Positions 32,935 through 41,341 of a DNA stretch of 53,008 bases are shown piece after piece. Both the position numbers and the translations under genes were made by a program. The stretch lies in assembly GCA_900544245.1 (NCBI GenBank), contig UQUH01000006.1, positions 1 to 53,008 of the forward strand, in the 5' to 3' direction. Source of the DNA: an uncultured Coriobacteriaceae bacterium. Its GTDB lineage: Bacteria > Actinomycetota > Coriobacteriia > Coriobacteriales > QAMH01. Every line of letters starts with the position of its first letter. Position 1 is the first letter of the stretch. The notes under the pieces were generated by a model. It was not told where the DNA came from. It worked only from the letters and a program-made list of their open reading frames with translations, and searched no databases.

Positions 32935-33864
32935 GGGGTAATTTGACGCGACCCTAATATCCTCGCGTGGAATCTTGCTCGCGTCGAAGATGTCGAGTAA
33001 TTCGGGTGCGCCCATGCTCTCCCCCACCTCGACCTGTCCCGCAAGATACGCGAGATAGCCGACGATGGCTTCAGGGGCAACGCCCCGTGCGCGCATGCCC
33101 GCGATGGTACTATCGCCATCGCGCTTGGACAGACGTCGGCCATCGGGGGCGAGAAGCAGCGGATGATGCGCGAACTTGGGCACGGGCGCATCGAGCAGTC
33201 TGTAGAGCAGTGCCTGGCGTGGCGTCGAGGAGAGCAGGTCGCTCCCCCGCACGACCTGCGTCACGCCCTGGGCGATATCATCGACGACGCAGACGAGCTG
33301 GTAGGCGAACACGCCATCGCTGCGACGCAGCACGAAATCCCCGCACTCGCTCGCGAGATTCTGCGCATACGGCCCCTGGATCGCGTCGACGAACGATATC
33401 GTCTCGTCGGGAACGTGTAGGCGCAGCGCGTGTCGGCGCTCGAGCGCCAGCGCGTCGCGCTCGTCCGGATCCATCGAAAAGCAGGTTCCGGCATACAGGG
33501 GCGTGCCATCCGAGGCATGGGGTGCGGACGCGGCATGCAAATCGGCGCGCGAGCAGAAGCAGGGATACAGCTCGGCCTTGTCCGCGATATGGCCGAGCGC
33601 TACCTCGTAGGCGGCCACGCGCTCGGTCTGCACGAAAGGCTCGCCGTCCCATTCGATGCCGAGCCAGCGAAGGTCGTCGAGGACGCCTTTGACGTAGGCG
33701 GGATTCTGGCAGCGTTCGTCGAGGTTCTCGAGGCGCACGACGAATTCCCCGTTTTCCGAACGCGCGAACGCCCAGGCGAGCAACGCCGAAAACGCGTTTC
33801 CCAAGTGCATGAGCCCGCTGGGACTTGGGGCGATGCGCCCGACGATGCGTCTATCACGACCCAT
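32926..33864 (-). CDS. gluQ: Glutamyl-Q tRNA(Asp) synthetase
   Basis: A 312-residue truncated class I synthetase. It has the HIGH-like APSPSGLMHLGN, a zinc-binding CFCSRADL region and the KMSKS-like RRLSKRDGD, but it lacks the C-terminal anticodon-binding domain of GltX. Such proteins (GluQRS, YadB) load glutamate onto queuosine 34 of tRNA-Asp instead of charging tRNA-Glu. The length agrees with that role. It precedes tRNA-Ala, whose promoter overlaps its 3' end. Outside Proteobacteria the enzyme is less often studied, so the tRNA substrate here is inferred. Confidence 0.9.
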   Translation of the reverse strand: MGRDRRIVGRIAPSPSGLMHLGNAFSALLAWAFARSENGEFVVRLENLDERCQNPAYVKGVLDDLRWLGIEWDGEPFVQTERVAAYEVALGHIADKAELYPCFCSRADLHAASAPHASDGTPLYAGTCFSMDPDERDALALERRHALRLHVPDETISFVDAIQGPYAQNLASECGDFVLRRSDGVFAYQLVCVVDDIAQGVTQVVRGSDLLSSTPRQALLYRLLDAPVPKFAHHPLLLAPDGRRLSKRDGDSTIAGMRARGVAPEAIVGYLAYLAGQVEVGESMGAPELLDIFDASKIPREDIRVASNYPLR

Positions 33865-33873
33865 GAAACTCCC

Positions 33874-34929
33874 CTATTCGACGTAGGTCGCGCTCACGTT
33901 GTAGGGTAATCCCGACGGCATGGGCTCGATCTGGATGTCGGATTCGGCCGCAAGGCCCCGCAGCCATTCGTCAAAGAGCTGGTCGGCCTTGGCCTCGGTC
34001 GCGTCGATGACGATCTGGTCGTATATCTCGCGCGGCATCGTCGCGAGGACGACCGATTCCCCACCCGCACCGACGTTGAAGGCGGCGTCGCAGAAGATGA
34101 GCGTCCATGCGCCGTCCGCGTAGACGGGCTCGGACACGGTGCCGACCTCGAGGGCGTTGGCTGCCTGGATGTATTCGCCGCCCATGACGTCACGATTGGC
34201 CGGAAGGGAGTTCCACCCGGCATGCACGGCGTCGCCGATGCGCTCGAACTCGCCGAGCGTCACGCGCTCGCCGGAAGCTGCAAGGCGACTGCGGGCCTCC
34301 TGGGCGTCTTGCTGCGAGGCGAAGGTGATGTAGTAGGTATCCTTGCCGTTGTAGGTCGAGGCCGACTCGTTCGCCTGGGCCTGCACCTCGGCCTCGGTAG
34401 GCGCGACGGCATCGATGACCATGGAACGCAACTGCTCCTCGAGAAGGCGGTTGAGCTCGTTCTCGCGCCAGGATTCCTCGTCATAGCCGTAAGATGCCAG
34501 GACGCTATCCCAGGAGTTCTCCCCGTAGCGCCGCTCGTAATACTCCTTTTCCTGCCTGATGACATCGTCGAGGTCGGTATCGCCTATCTGGATTCCGAGC
34601 TCGGCGCATTTCTGGCGTATGAGCTCCTGGGAAATGAAGACGGTATCGAGCACGTAGCTGCGAAGGGTCTCCGAGGTGTAGCCATTCGACTTGAGGAACT
34701 CCGCCCAGGCGGAATCGGTCTCGTACTGCACGTTCTTGCCGCGAAAGTCTTCGATGAACTCGGTGACGTCATCCTCCTCGATGGCAACGCCGTTGACGTA
34801 GGCGGCAACCTGGGGCGGTTGCGCCATTCCGAAGCAGCCCGTGAGCGCGCAGGGCGCGGCGAGCACGAGCGCGATGAGCGCGCAGACGCATGCGACGCGT
34901 ATGAGGTGCTGGCGAATCACGCCACGCAT
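33874..34929 (-). CDS. SurA/PrsA-like foldase lipoprotein
   Basis: A 351-residue exported protein. Residues 1-31 are a lipoprotein signal peptide ending in LTGC, with Cys32 as the lipidated residue. Residues 40-200 form an SurA N-terminal-like helical domain (VAAYVNGVAIEEDDVTEFI; VIRQEKEYYERRYG). Residues 210-330 resemble a parvulin rotamase domain (YYITFASQQDAQEARSRLA ... GTVSEPVYADGAWTLI), though the core is diverged and activity is uncertain. Such proteins assist folding outside the membrane. The ATG at 34929 overlaps the iorB 3' end by 13 nt, so expression may follow iorAB. It ends 9 nt before gluQ. Confidence 0.82.
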   Translation of the reverse strand: MRGVIRQHLIRVACVCALIALVLAAPCALTGCFGMAQPPQVAAYVNGVAIEEDDVTEFIEDFRGKNVQYETDSAWAEFLKSNGYTSETLRSYVLDTVFISQELIRQKCAELGIQIGDTDLDDVIRQEKEYYERRYGENSWDSVLASYGYDEESWRENELNRLLEEQLRSMVIDAVAPTEAEVQAQANESASTYNGKDTYYITFASQQDAQEARSRLAASGERVTLGEFERIGDAVHAGWNSLPANRDVMGGEYIQAANALEVGTVSEPVYADGAWTLIFCDAAFNVGAGGESVVLATMPREIYDQIVIDATEAKADQLFDEWLRGLAAESDIQIEPMPSGLPYNVSATYVE

Positions 34930-35504
34930 CCACGCCCGGCATCGAACGCCGCAAGATTGGCCTCGATGGTCTTGGGGGGAACGCGCTCGGCGATGACGGA
35001 GCGCCATGTGTCCGCCTCGAAGGGTAGCGCCGTGGAAAGCGCGCCCATGAGCACGACGTTGGCGGATTTGGGGCTCCCCGCCTCTCGTGCAATGCGTCCG
35101 GCCGGAACCCTCACGGCATCGAGCTCGGCTAGGGAGGCGTCGATGTCAGCCGGCATCTGCCCCGTTCCGATGGCAACGCTCACCGGCGTGATGACCTCGT
35201 CGTTGACGAAGAGACGACCCGTGCCGGGAACCAGGAACTGACGTGCGCGCAACGCCTCGATGGCCTCGAAGCTCACGATGACATCCGCGCAACCGGGGTC
35301 GCAGACCATGGAGGACACGTCGGAGCCAAAGCGCACGACGGTCGAAACGGACCCGCCGCGCTGGCTCATGCCGTGAATCTCGGAGATCTTGACGTCATAG
35401 CCACTTGCAGCCGCGGTTTTGGCAAGCAAATCACCCGCGAGGATGGTACCCTGTCCGCCGACGCCGACGAGCAGGACCGTCGTTGTCTTCTGTGCCTGCG
35501 TCAT
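34917..35504 (-). CDS. iorB: Indolepyruvate:ferredoxin oxidoreductase, beta subunit
   Basis: A 195-residue IorB of the pyruvate-ferredoxin-oxidoreductase gamma family: GVGGQGTILAGDLLAK near the N-terminus and EIHGMSQRGGSVSTVVRFG. Together with IorA it oxidatively decarboxylates aryl-pyruvates, made from aromatic amino acids by transamination, to aryl-acetyl-CoA, passing electrons to ferredoxin. Its start is 1 nt after the iorA stop, with a strong AAGGAGG inside the iorA end, so the subunits are made together. Confidence 0.95.
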   Translation of the reverse strand: MTQAQKTTTVLLVGVGGQGTILAGDLLAKTAAASGYDVKISEIHGMSQRGGSVSTVVRFGSDVSSMVCDPGCADVIVSFEAIEALRARQFLVPGTGRLFVNDEVITPVSVAIGTGQMPADIDASLAELDAVRVPAGRIAREAGSPKSANVVLMGALSTALPFEADTWRSVIAERVPPKTIEANLAAFDAGRGCVA

Positions 35505-35505
35505 A

Positions 35506-37278
35506 TCACTCCCCCTCCTTGGCTATGCAACCAAACGGGCACACCTGGATGCACTGGGCGCATCCGATGCACTGGGCGGGATCGATGGTCGCATGCCCTT
35601 CGTCGTCCTTGCCGATGGCCGGGCAGCCGATGCGCACGCACTTGCCGCAGGCACGGCAGTCGTCCACGACGGCGACGCCGTCCCTCGACCGGTCGACGAG
35701 ACGGCAGGGGCTGCGAAAGACGAGGACGGAGAGCTTGTCCGCCGCCCCCGTCGCCCGCTTGAGGGCGTCCTTGACCGCAGCGTAATCCTGTACGTCGACC
35801 GTTTCGACCTCGTCGGCCCCGAGCGCGAGGCACAGCGCCTCTATATCGAGCCGCTTGCCCCTCTCGACGGCGAGCGGGTTTGCTCCGCGTACCTGCTCAT
35901 GCAGGGTGATGCCGTTACAGGGATTGCCCTGGCAGCCGGTCATGGCCGTCGTGCGGTTGTCGAGTATGCAGAGCGTGCCCGCTCCGGCATTGTAGATGGT
36001 GCCGAGCATGCTCGTGATGCCCGAATGGGCAAAGGTGCTATCGCCGATCACTCCGACGACAGGTCTCCCGTTGCGCACGGGAACGTCCGCGAGTTCGAGT
36101 CCGTGCGCGACGGACAGGGACGCGCCCATGTCGATCGTGGAATGCACGGCGTTCAGCGGAGCCGTTGCGCCGAGCGTGTAGCAGCCGATATCACCGCTCA
36201 CGATTGCCTTCATGTCGCGCAACACGGTGAAGACGAGGCGATGCGGGCACCCCGCGCATAACGAGGGAGGACGCGGCGGCAGGTCCTCGCAGGGAGCGAG
36301 CGCCTGGGGAAGCTCGACGCCGAAGGCGCGCTTGATGAGGGCGGGAGTGAGCTCGCCTGCCTCGGGCAGGGGACCTGCTGGCGGCTGCTCGGTCGCAATG
36401 CCGAGCGCGCGGACGTGCTCGGCGAAGTAATCGCAAGCCTCCTCGACGACGTAGAGATGCTCGACCGCATCGGCGAATTCCTTCAGCTTGGCAGGCGGCA
36501 GGGGCCAGGAAAGGCCGAGCTTGAATATGCTTGCCTGCGGTAGCGCATCGCGCACATGCTGGTAGACGGCACCGCTCGCGATGATGCCGATGGAACTGTC
36601 GCGCATCTCGATGCGGTTGAGGTCGGTAGCCTCAGCGAACTCGACGAGCTCGCGCGTGCGCTCGATGACGGCTTGCCTGCGACCACGCGCATACGCGGGC
36701 ATCATCACGTACTTGGACGCATCGGGCGTGAAATCGCGTAGGTCGTCGCCGACGCGTTTCTCCGAGCAATCGACGAGGGACTTGGTGTGCGCGATGCGCA
36801 TGGACTCGCGAATCATGACCGGCGTGTCGAAGTCCTCGGAGATCTGGAAGGCGCGTTGCGCGAACTCGTGCGCCTCGGCGCTATCGGCTGGCTCGAGCAT
36901 CGGGACGCGCGCGAAGGCGGCATAATTGCGCGAGTCCTGCTCGTTTTGCGAGGAGAACATCGACGGGTCGTCTGCGGCCAGGATGACGAGGCCGGCGTTG
37001 ACGCCCGTGTTACAGGCGCTCAGCAACGGGTCCGCCGCGACATTGACGCCGACGTGCTTCATCGTCACGAGGCTACGCGCACCACCCATCGCGCTTCCGA
37101 GCGCGACCTCGAGGGCGACCTTCTCGTTGGGCGACCACTCGCAGTACACGTCATCGTAGGTGGAGAGGTTCTCGAGGGTCTCGGTCGAGGGCGTGCCGGG
37201 ATAGCCGACGCCCACGCGCACGCCCGCTTCCCACGCGCCCTGCGCGATGGCCTCGTTTCCCGACAGGAGCTTCTGCAT
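35506..37278 (-). CDS. iorA: Indolepyruvate:ferredoxin oxidoreductase, alpha subunit
   Basis: A 590-residue IorA. The N-terminal domain (GVGYPGTPSTETLENL) and ThDP-binding domain (GDIGCYTLGATAPL; GVIGDSTFAHSGI; DNRTTAMTGCQ) are followed by a ferredoxin domain with two [4Fe-4S] motifs, CRACGKC..CP and CIGCAQC..CP. The enzyme acts in the cytoplasm and is oxygen-sensitive, which suits an anaerobe. The ATG at 37278 has AGGA 6 nt upstream; a longer frame is unsupported. It follows an acyl-CoA synthetase gene by 19 nt, so the ligase, iorA and iorB form one unit. Confidence 0.96.
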   Translation of the reverse strand: MQKLLSGNEAIAQGAWEAGVRVGVGYPGTPSTETLENLSTYDDVYCEWSPNEKVALEVALGSAMGGARSLVTMKHVGVNVAADPLLSACNTGVNAGLVILAADDPSMFSSQNEQDSRNYAAFARVPMLEPADSAEAHEFAQRAFQISEDFDTPVMIRESMRIAHTKSLVDCSEKRVGDDLRDFTPDASKYVMMPAYARGRRQAVIERTRELVEFAEATDLNRIEMRDSSIGIIASGAVYQHVRDALPQASIFKLGLSWPLPPAKLKEFADAVEHLYVVEEACDYFAEHVRALGIATEQPPAGPLPEAGELTPALIKRAFGVELPQALAPCEDLPPRPPSLCAGCPHRLVFTVLRDMKAIVSGDIGCYTLGATAPLNAVHSTIDMGASLSVAHGLELADVPVRNGRPVVGVIGDSTFAHSGITSMLGTIYNAGAGTLCILDNRTTAMTGCQGNPCNGITLHEQVRGANPLAVERGKRLDIEALCLALGADEVETVDVQDYAAVKDALKRATGAADKLSVLVFRSPCRLVDRSRDGVAVVDDCRACGKCVRIGCPAIGKDDEGHATIDPAQCIGCAQCIQVCPFGCIAKEGE

Positions 37279-37297
37279 CACAGGTCCTTTCAAGACG

Positions 37298-38932
37298 CTA
37301 GCCTTCGTTTTCGAGCTCGACGATGTTGGTCGCACCGTAGATCTGACGTAATTTGGGTTTCTCGATCTTGCCCGTCGCGTTACGCGGTACCTGAGCGAAG
37401 ATGTACTTGCGCGGACGCTTGTAGCGTGGCAACGCCTGGCAATGCTCCTCGAGCTCCGCTTCGGTCAGCCCGGCATCGGGCTTTGCCTCGACGACGGCAG
37501 CGGCGATCTCGCCCAGGCGCTCGTCGGGCAGACCGATCACGGCGACGTCCTTGACAGCCGGATGCGCTGAGATGTGGTCTTCGATCTGCACGGGGTATAT
37601 GTTCTCGCCACCGCTGATGACGACGTCCTTCTTTCGATCGACGAGCCAGATGAAGCCGTCCTCGTCCTTGCGCGCCATGTCGCCCGTGAGCAACCAGCCG
37701 TTCTTGATGGAATCGTTGGAGGCCTCCGGGTTGTTGTAGTAGCAGACCATGACGCCCGGGCCCTTGACCCATAGTTCGCCGACCTCGCCATCGGGGACTT
37801 CCTCGCCATGATCGTCGCAGATCTTGGCGACCCAGCGATAGCCCGGCACGCCGATGGCACCCACATGGTCGATGTTCTCGACGCCCAGGTGCACGCAGCC
37901 GGGACCGGTGGACTCCGACAGACCGTAGTTGGTGTCGTACTGATGCGCCGGGAATATCTCCTTCCAGCGCCTGATGAGGCTTTGCGGAACGGGCTGAGCG
38001 CCGATGTGCATGAGACGCCACTGGTCGAGCTCGTAATTCGCGGGGTCAATCGTGCCTTCCTCGATGGCGAGCAAGATGTCCTGCACCCACGGCACGAGCA
38101 GCCACACGATGGTGCAATGCTCGTCCGACACGGCATCGAAGATGCTCTGGGGCGTGACGCCGCGCAACAGCACGGCCCTGGAGCCGGAGATGAGGCTGCC
38201 GAACCAATGCATCTTGGCACCCGTGTGGTACAGCGGCGGAATGCACAGGAAGGTGTCGTCATGCGTCTGACCGTGATGGTTCTGCTCCATCTCGGCCGCC
38301 TGGGTGAGGCTGCGATGATGATGCAGGATGGCCTTGGGAAAGCCCGTCGTGCCGCTCGAGAAGTAGATGGCGGCGTCTTCGTCCTCGTTGAGCGGGATGG
38401 CGGGATCGGAGCTCGGGCAGTTGGCCGTGAGCTCTCGGTAGTTCTCGGCGAAGGTCGGGCAGTCCTCGCCCACGTAGAAGAGCAACCTGCCATGGCTGAT
38501 GTCATCGACGATTTCCTCGACGCGACCGGTGAACTGCGGGCCGAACACGAGGATGTCGACATCGGCCTGCTTGACGCAGTAGGCGATTTCCTCGGCGGTG
38601 TAGCGGAAGTTGAGCGGTACGGCCGTCGCGCCGCTCTTGAGGATGCCGAAGTAAATGGGCAGCCACTCGAGGCAGTTCATGAGCAGGATCGCGACCTTGT
38701 CGCCCTTCTTCACGCCACGCGAGAGCAGCAGGTTGGCGAAGCGATTGGCCTTCTCGTCGAAGACGCTCCAGGTTATCTCGCGGCGATAGGGTTCGGGATC
38801 GGTGCTCTCGATGAGATCGTAGTCGCGCCAGGTGACGTGCTTGCGCTCGAGCACCTCGGGATTGATCTCGACGAGGGCGATCTCGTTGCCGTATGCGGCC
38901 GCGTTATGGCGTAGGTAATCGGTGATGGGCAC
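37298..38932 (-). CDS. AMP-forming acyl-CoA synthetase
   Basis: A 544-residue ANL-superfamily ligase. The P-loop-like YFSSGTTGFPKAI, the A5 region NYGLSESTGPG, the A7 LLTGDM and the C-terminal A10 lysine region RNATGKIEKPKL are all intact. It activates a carboxylic acid with ATP to an acyl-AMP and then to a CoA thioester. It is encoded directly before iorA, so an aryl-acetate or related acid is a likely substrate, but short- or medium-chain fatty acids cannot be excluded. The start is GTG 38932 with AGAGG 5 nt upstream. Confidence 0.92.
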   Translation of the reverse strand: MPITDYLRHNAAAYGNEIALVEINPEVLERKHVTWRDYDLIESTDPEPYRREITWSVFDEKANRFANLLLSRGVKKGDKVAILLMNCLEWLPIYFGILKSGATAVPLNFRYTAEEIAYCVKQADVDILVFGPQFTGRVEEIVDDISHGRLLFYVGEDCPTFAENYRELTANCPSSDPAIPLNEDEDAAIYFSSGTTGFPKAILHHHRSLTQAAEMEQNHHGQTHDDTFLCIPPLYHTGAKMHWFGSLISGSRAVLLRGVTPQSIFDAVSDEHCTIVWLLVPWVQDILLAIEEGTIDPANYELDQWRLMHIGAQPVPQSLIRRWKEIFPAHQYDTNYGLSESTGPGCVHLGVENIDHVGAIGVPGYRWVAKICDDHGEEVPDGEVGELWVKGPGVMVCYYNNPEASNDSIKNGWLLTGDMARKDEDGFIWLVDRKKDVVISGGENIYPVQIEDHISAHPAVKDVAVIGLPDERLGEIAAAVVEAKPDAGLTEAELEEHCQALPRYKRPRKYIFAQVPRNATGKIEKPKLRQIYGATNIVELENEG

Positions 38933-38962
38933 GGTAACCTCTATTCCCGCTCTGATGCTGAT

Positions 38963-39412
38963 TTATTTGGTGCGCTTGAAGACCATATCGAAGGTGCCGA
39001 TCTGGACATGCGTGCCGTGCTTGAGCTCGGCTTCGTCCACGATCTGGCCATCGACCCAGGTGCCGTTGGTGGAGCCTGCGTCGATGATCTTGGCGTTTGC
39101 ACCATCGATGGCAATGGTCGAGTTATGACGTGAGACGGTCATGTTGCTGAGGAAGATGTCGCACTTGGGATCGCGTCCGACCGTGAAGGTGCCGTTGCCG
39201 AGCGTGAAGCTTTCACCCGCATAGGGGCCGGAAAGCACCTCGAGCTCGGGCGTCGCGCTCTCGGCTTCGCACACCTGACCATCGACCTCCGTGACGACGG
39301 GGTTGAAGGTCTGGGTGGCCCCGACGAACTTGAAGCCACAACGCGGGCACGAGGTATGCGACCCCTCGATGGGCTCGTTGCAGATGGGACAGGTGAAGCT
39401 GGAGTTGGGCAC
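38963..39412 (-). CDS. Zinc-ribbon FHA-domain protein
   Basis: A 149-residue cytoplasmic protein with an N-terminal zinc ribbon (CPIC at 8-11, CPRC at 22-25) and a C-terminal FHA domain (about 55-147) with the phosphothreonine-binding GRDPKCDIFL, VSRHNSTI and GSTNGTWVDG. FHA domains read Ser/Thr phosphorylation, usually from an Hanks-type kinase, none of which is in the window. The start is GTG 39412 with AAAGGA upstream. It lies between a D,D-carboxypeptidase and an acyl-CoA ligase. The partner is unknown; FHA regulators of cell-wall synthesis are common in actinobacteria. Confidence 0.9.
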   Translation of the reverse strand: MPNSSFTCPICNEPIEGSHTSCPRCGFKFVGATQTFNPVVTEVDGQVCEAESATPELEVLSGPYAGESFTLGNGTFTVGRDPKCDIFLSNMTVSRHNSTIAIDGANAKIIDAGSTNGTWVDGQIVDEAELKHGTHVQIGTFDMVFKRTK

Positions 39413-39472
39413 GATTCATCCTTTCAAACGTCTGATCACTTGCTGGTTATTCTAGCACCGGGCTGTCACACG

Positions 39473-40900
39473 TTACGAACCCGAACCGTAGACCGAGGCG
39501 TTATATGCCGCGATGTAGTCGCGAATCTCCATCTCGAGCGCGGCGTTCATGCCCTGGCCGGCAGTGCTCTGCACGCGCTCGACCTCGGGAGCCTGCACGT
39601 AGACGGTGCTCTGCGCGACGCATTGGTCCCCCGTGACGATGCCGACGCAACGCACGAGCGAGGTGATGACCGAGGTGACGGGAGACGGCCCCATCTTGTC
39701 CTCGAGCGCGACGAGCGGGACGGAGGCGACGATGTTCTCTCCCTGGCGCCATGTGATGGTGCCCACGGTATCGCCCTTGGCAACGCCGTCGGGCCTGTCC
39801 GTCAGGCGCACGTCGATGGCGATGTCGCCGTTGAAGTCGAAGACCATGCCCGTGACCTCCTCGGCGACGCCGGCCTTGACGGTCTTGTCGAGAAAGCCGC
39901 TCATGGGAGCATCGACGAGGACCTGGTCGGGAGTCGCGAGCGTGTAGGGGCGATAGTGCGTGAAACCCCAGTCCAGGAGCTTGTACGCGTCGATGAAGCG
40001 TTGCACCTCATCGCTCGAGTCGAGCACGATGGCGTAGAGCTCGACGCCATCCCTGCTGGCGGCGGCGGCAAGGCACTGGCCTGCCTTGTTCGTGAACCCC
40101 GTCTTGACGCCGATGCAATCGTCCCAAGTGGCGAGCAGCGCGTTGGTCGTCAACAGCTCCCTGGGCTCTCCGCTGAGGTCGAGCGTGCAGGACTTCATGC
40201 CGACGACCTCGCGGAAGGTCGGGTCCTGCATGGCATAGCGAACCATCACGCTGATGTCGGCGGCGGAGGAATAGTGCTCGTCGTCGGCAAGCCCCTCGTC
40301 AAGCCCGTGGAGGTTTTGAAAACGCGTGTTCTCGAGCCCCATCTGAGCGGCCTTGTCGTTCATCATCTGGACGAACTCGGCCTCGCCGCCCGCTATGCCC
40401 TCGGCAATCGCCATGGAGGCGTCGTTGCCCGAATGGATGAGCAGGCCGGCGATGAGGTCGCGCAAGGTGACCTGCTGTCCGGCGACGAGACCCGCGCTCG
40501 ACTCCCCCACCGATGCCGCCTTGGGCGAAATCGTGTAGACGTCATCGGGATTGCCGTTTTCGAGCGCGACGATGGCCGTCATGGTCTTGGTGATCGACGC
40601 CATGGCGGTGTGCTCGTCTTCGGCTCGTGCCCACAGCACGTTGCCGTCCGAGTCGACGAGGATGCCGTAGGTCGACTCGATGGCCGGGGCCTCGGTGATG
40701 TTCATGCCACGGTCGTTGACCGTGGACTGCCCGACGTAATCGTTGCCGTTGATGGCGGCATGCGCCGTTCCGGGCACGACCGGGCACGACGCGCAGGCAA
40801 GCGCAAGCGCGAGCAGGATGCCGATAAACGAGGTCAGGCGCCCACGCTGATGCGCGGACACCTGCACCTTCGACCCCATGTCATGAAAGAGCGCCTGCAT
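39473..40900 (-). CDS. D-alanyl-D-alanine carboxypeptidase (S11, PBP5-like)
   Basis: A 475-residue secreted serine peptidase. A signal peptide (about 20-49) ends in TAHA-A. The catalytic motifs are SxxK (Ser102-Lys105), SGN (157-159) and KTG (265-267). It removes the terminal D-Ala from peptidoglycan stem peptides and so limits cross-linking. After the catalytic domain comes a beta-rich C-terminal region (about 310-475) as in PBP5, ending in a helix but no clear membrane anchor. AGGA lies just before the ATG at 40900. A shorter start at residue 8 is possible. It precedes the FHA gene. Confidence 0.94.
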   Translation of the reverse strand: MQALFHDMGSKVQVSAHQRGRLTSFIGILLALALACASCPVVPGTAHAAINGNDYVGQSTVNDRGMNITEAPAIESTYGILVDSDGNVLWARAEDEHTAMASITKTMTAIVALENGNPDDVYTISPKAASVGESSAGLVAGQQVTLRDLIAGLLIHSGNDASMAIAEGIAGGEAEFVQMMNDKAAQMGLENTRFQNLHGLDEGLADDEHYSSAADISVMVRYAMQDPTFREVVGMKSCTLDLSGEPRELLTTNALLATWDDCIGVKTGFTNKAGQCLAAAASRDGVELYAIVLDSSDEVQRFIDAYKLLDWGFTHYRPYTLATPDQVLVDAPMSGFLDKTVKAGVAEEVTGMVFDFNGDIAIDVRLTDRPDGVAKGDTVGTITWRQGENIVASVPLVALEDKMGPSPVTSVITSLVRCVGIVTGDQCVAQSTVYVQAPEVERVQSTAGQGMNAALEMEIRDYIAAYNASVYGSGS

Positions 40901-40915
40901 GCGGTCCTTTCTCGA

Positions 40916-41341
40916 CTAGCGAACGGTCTTGTAGAGGTCCTCTGGATGAAGCACCTTGAAGCCAGCGCCCTCGAGCGCGCCGATGGCCGCCTCGTCGACC
41001 TTGAAGGCGACCGTCGCGCCTTCGCGCGCATCCGCAAAGCAGTAGCTGTACTCGATGTTGAGGCCGGCCGCGTCCAGCACGTCGAGCACGTCGGCGAGTC
41101 CGCCCGGGACGTCCGGCACCTCGACGGCGACGACCTTCGTGAGGTTGGCCGTGAACCCGGCCTCGGAAATGGCAGCGACCGCCCCCTTCGGGTCGTCGCA
41201 GATGATGCGGGCGATGCCATAGTCGGTCGTGTCCGCCAGGGCCAGCGAGTGCATCTGGATGTCCGCATCGCCCAGGGCGCGGCACAACGAGGTGAGACGA
41301 CCCTTCGTGTTCTCGAGAAATACCGTAAGCTGGTCAATCAT
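40916..41341 (-). CDS. Tandem ACT-domain protein
   Basis: A 141-residue protein made of two ACT domains (about 1-68 and 70-141; QLTVFLENTKGRLTSLCRAL and VVAVEVPDVPGGLADVLDVL). ACT domains bind amino acids and regulate enzymes. Proteins of this type are often encoded with phenylacetate-CoA ligase and IOR genes, presumably sensing an aromatic amino acid. Start and paaK stop share one base (TAATG), so the pair is translationally coupled. It ends 15 nt before the D,D-carboxypeptidase gene. Ligand and target are inferred. Confidence 0.93.
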   Translation of the reverse strand: MIDQLTVFLENTKGRLTSLCRALGDADIQMHSLALADTTDYGIARIICDDPKGAVAAISEAGFTANLTKVVAVEVPDVPGGLADVLDVLDAAGLNIEYSYCFADAREGATVAFKVDEAAIGALEGAGFKVLHPEDLYKTVR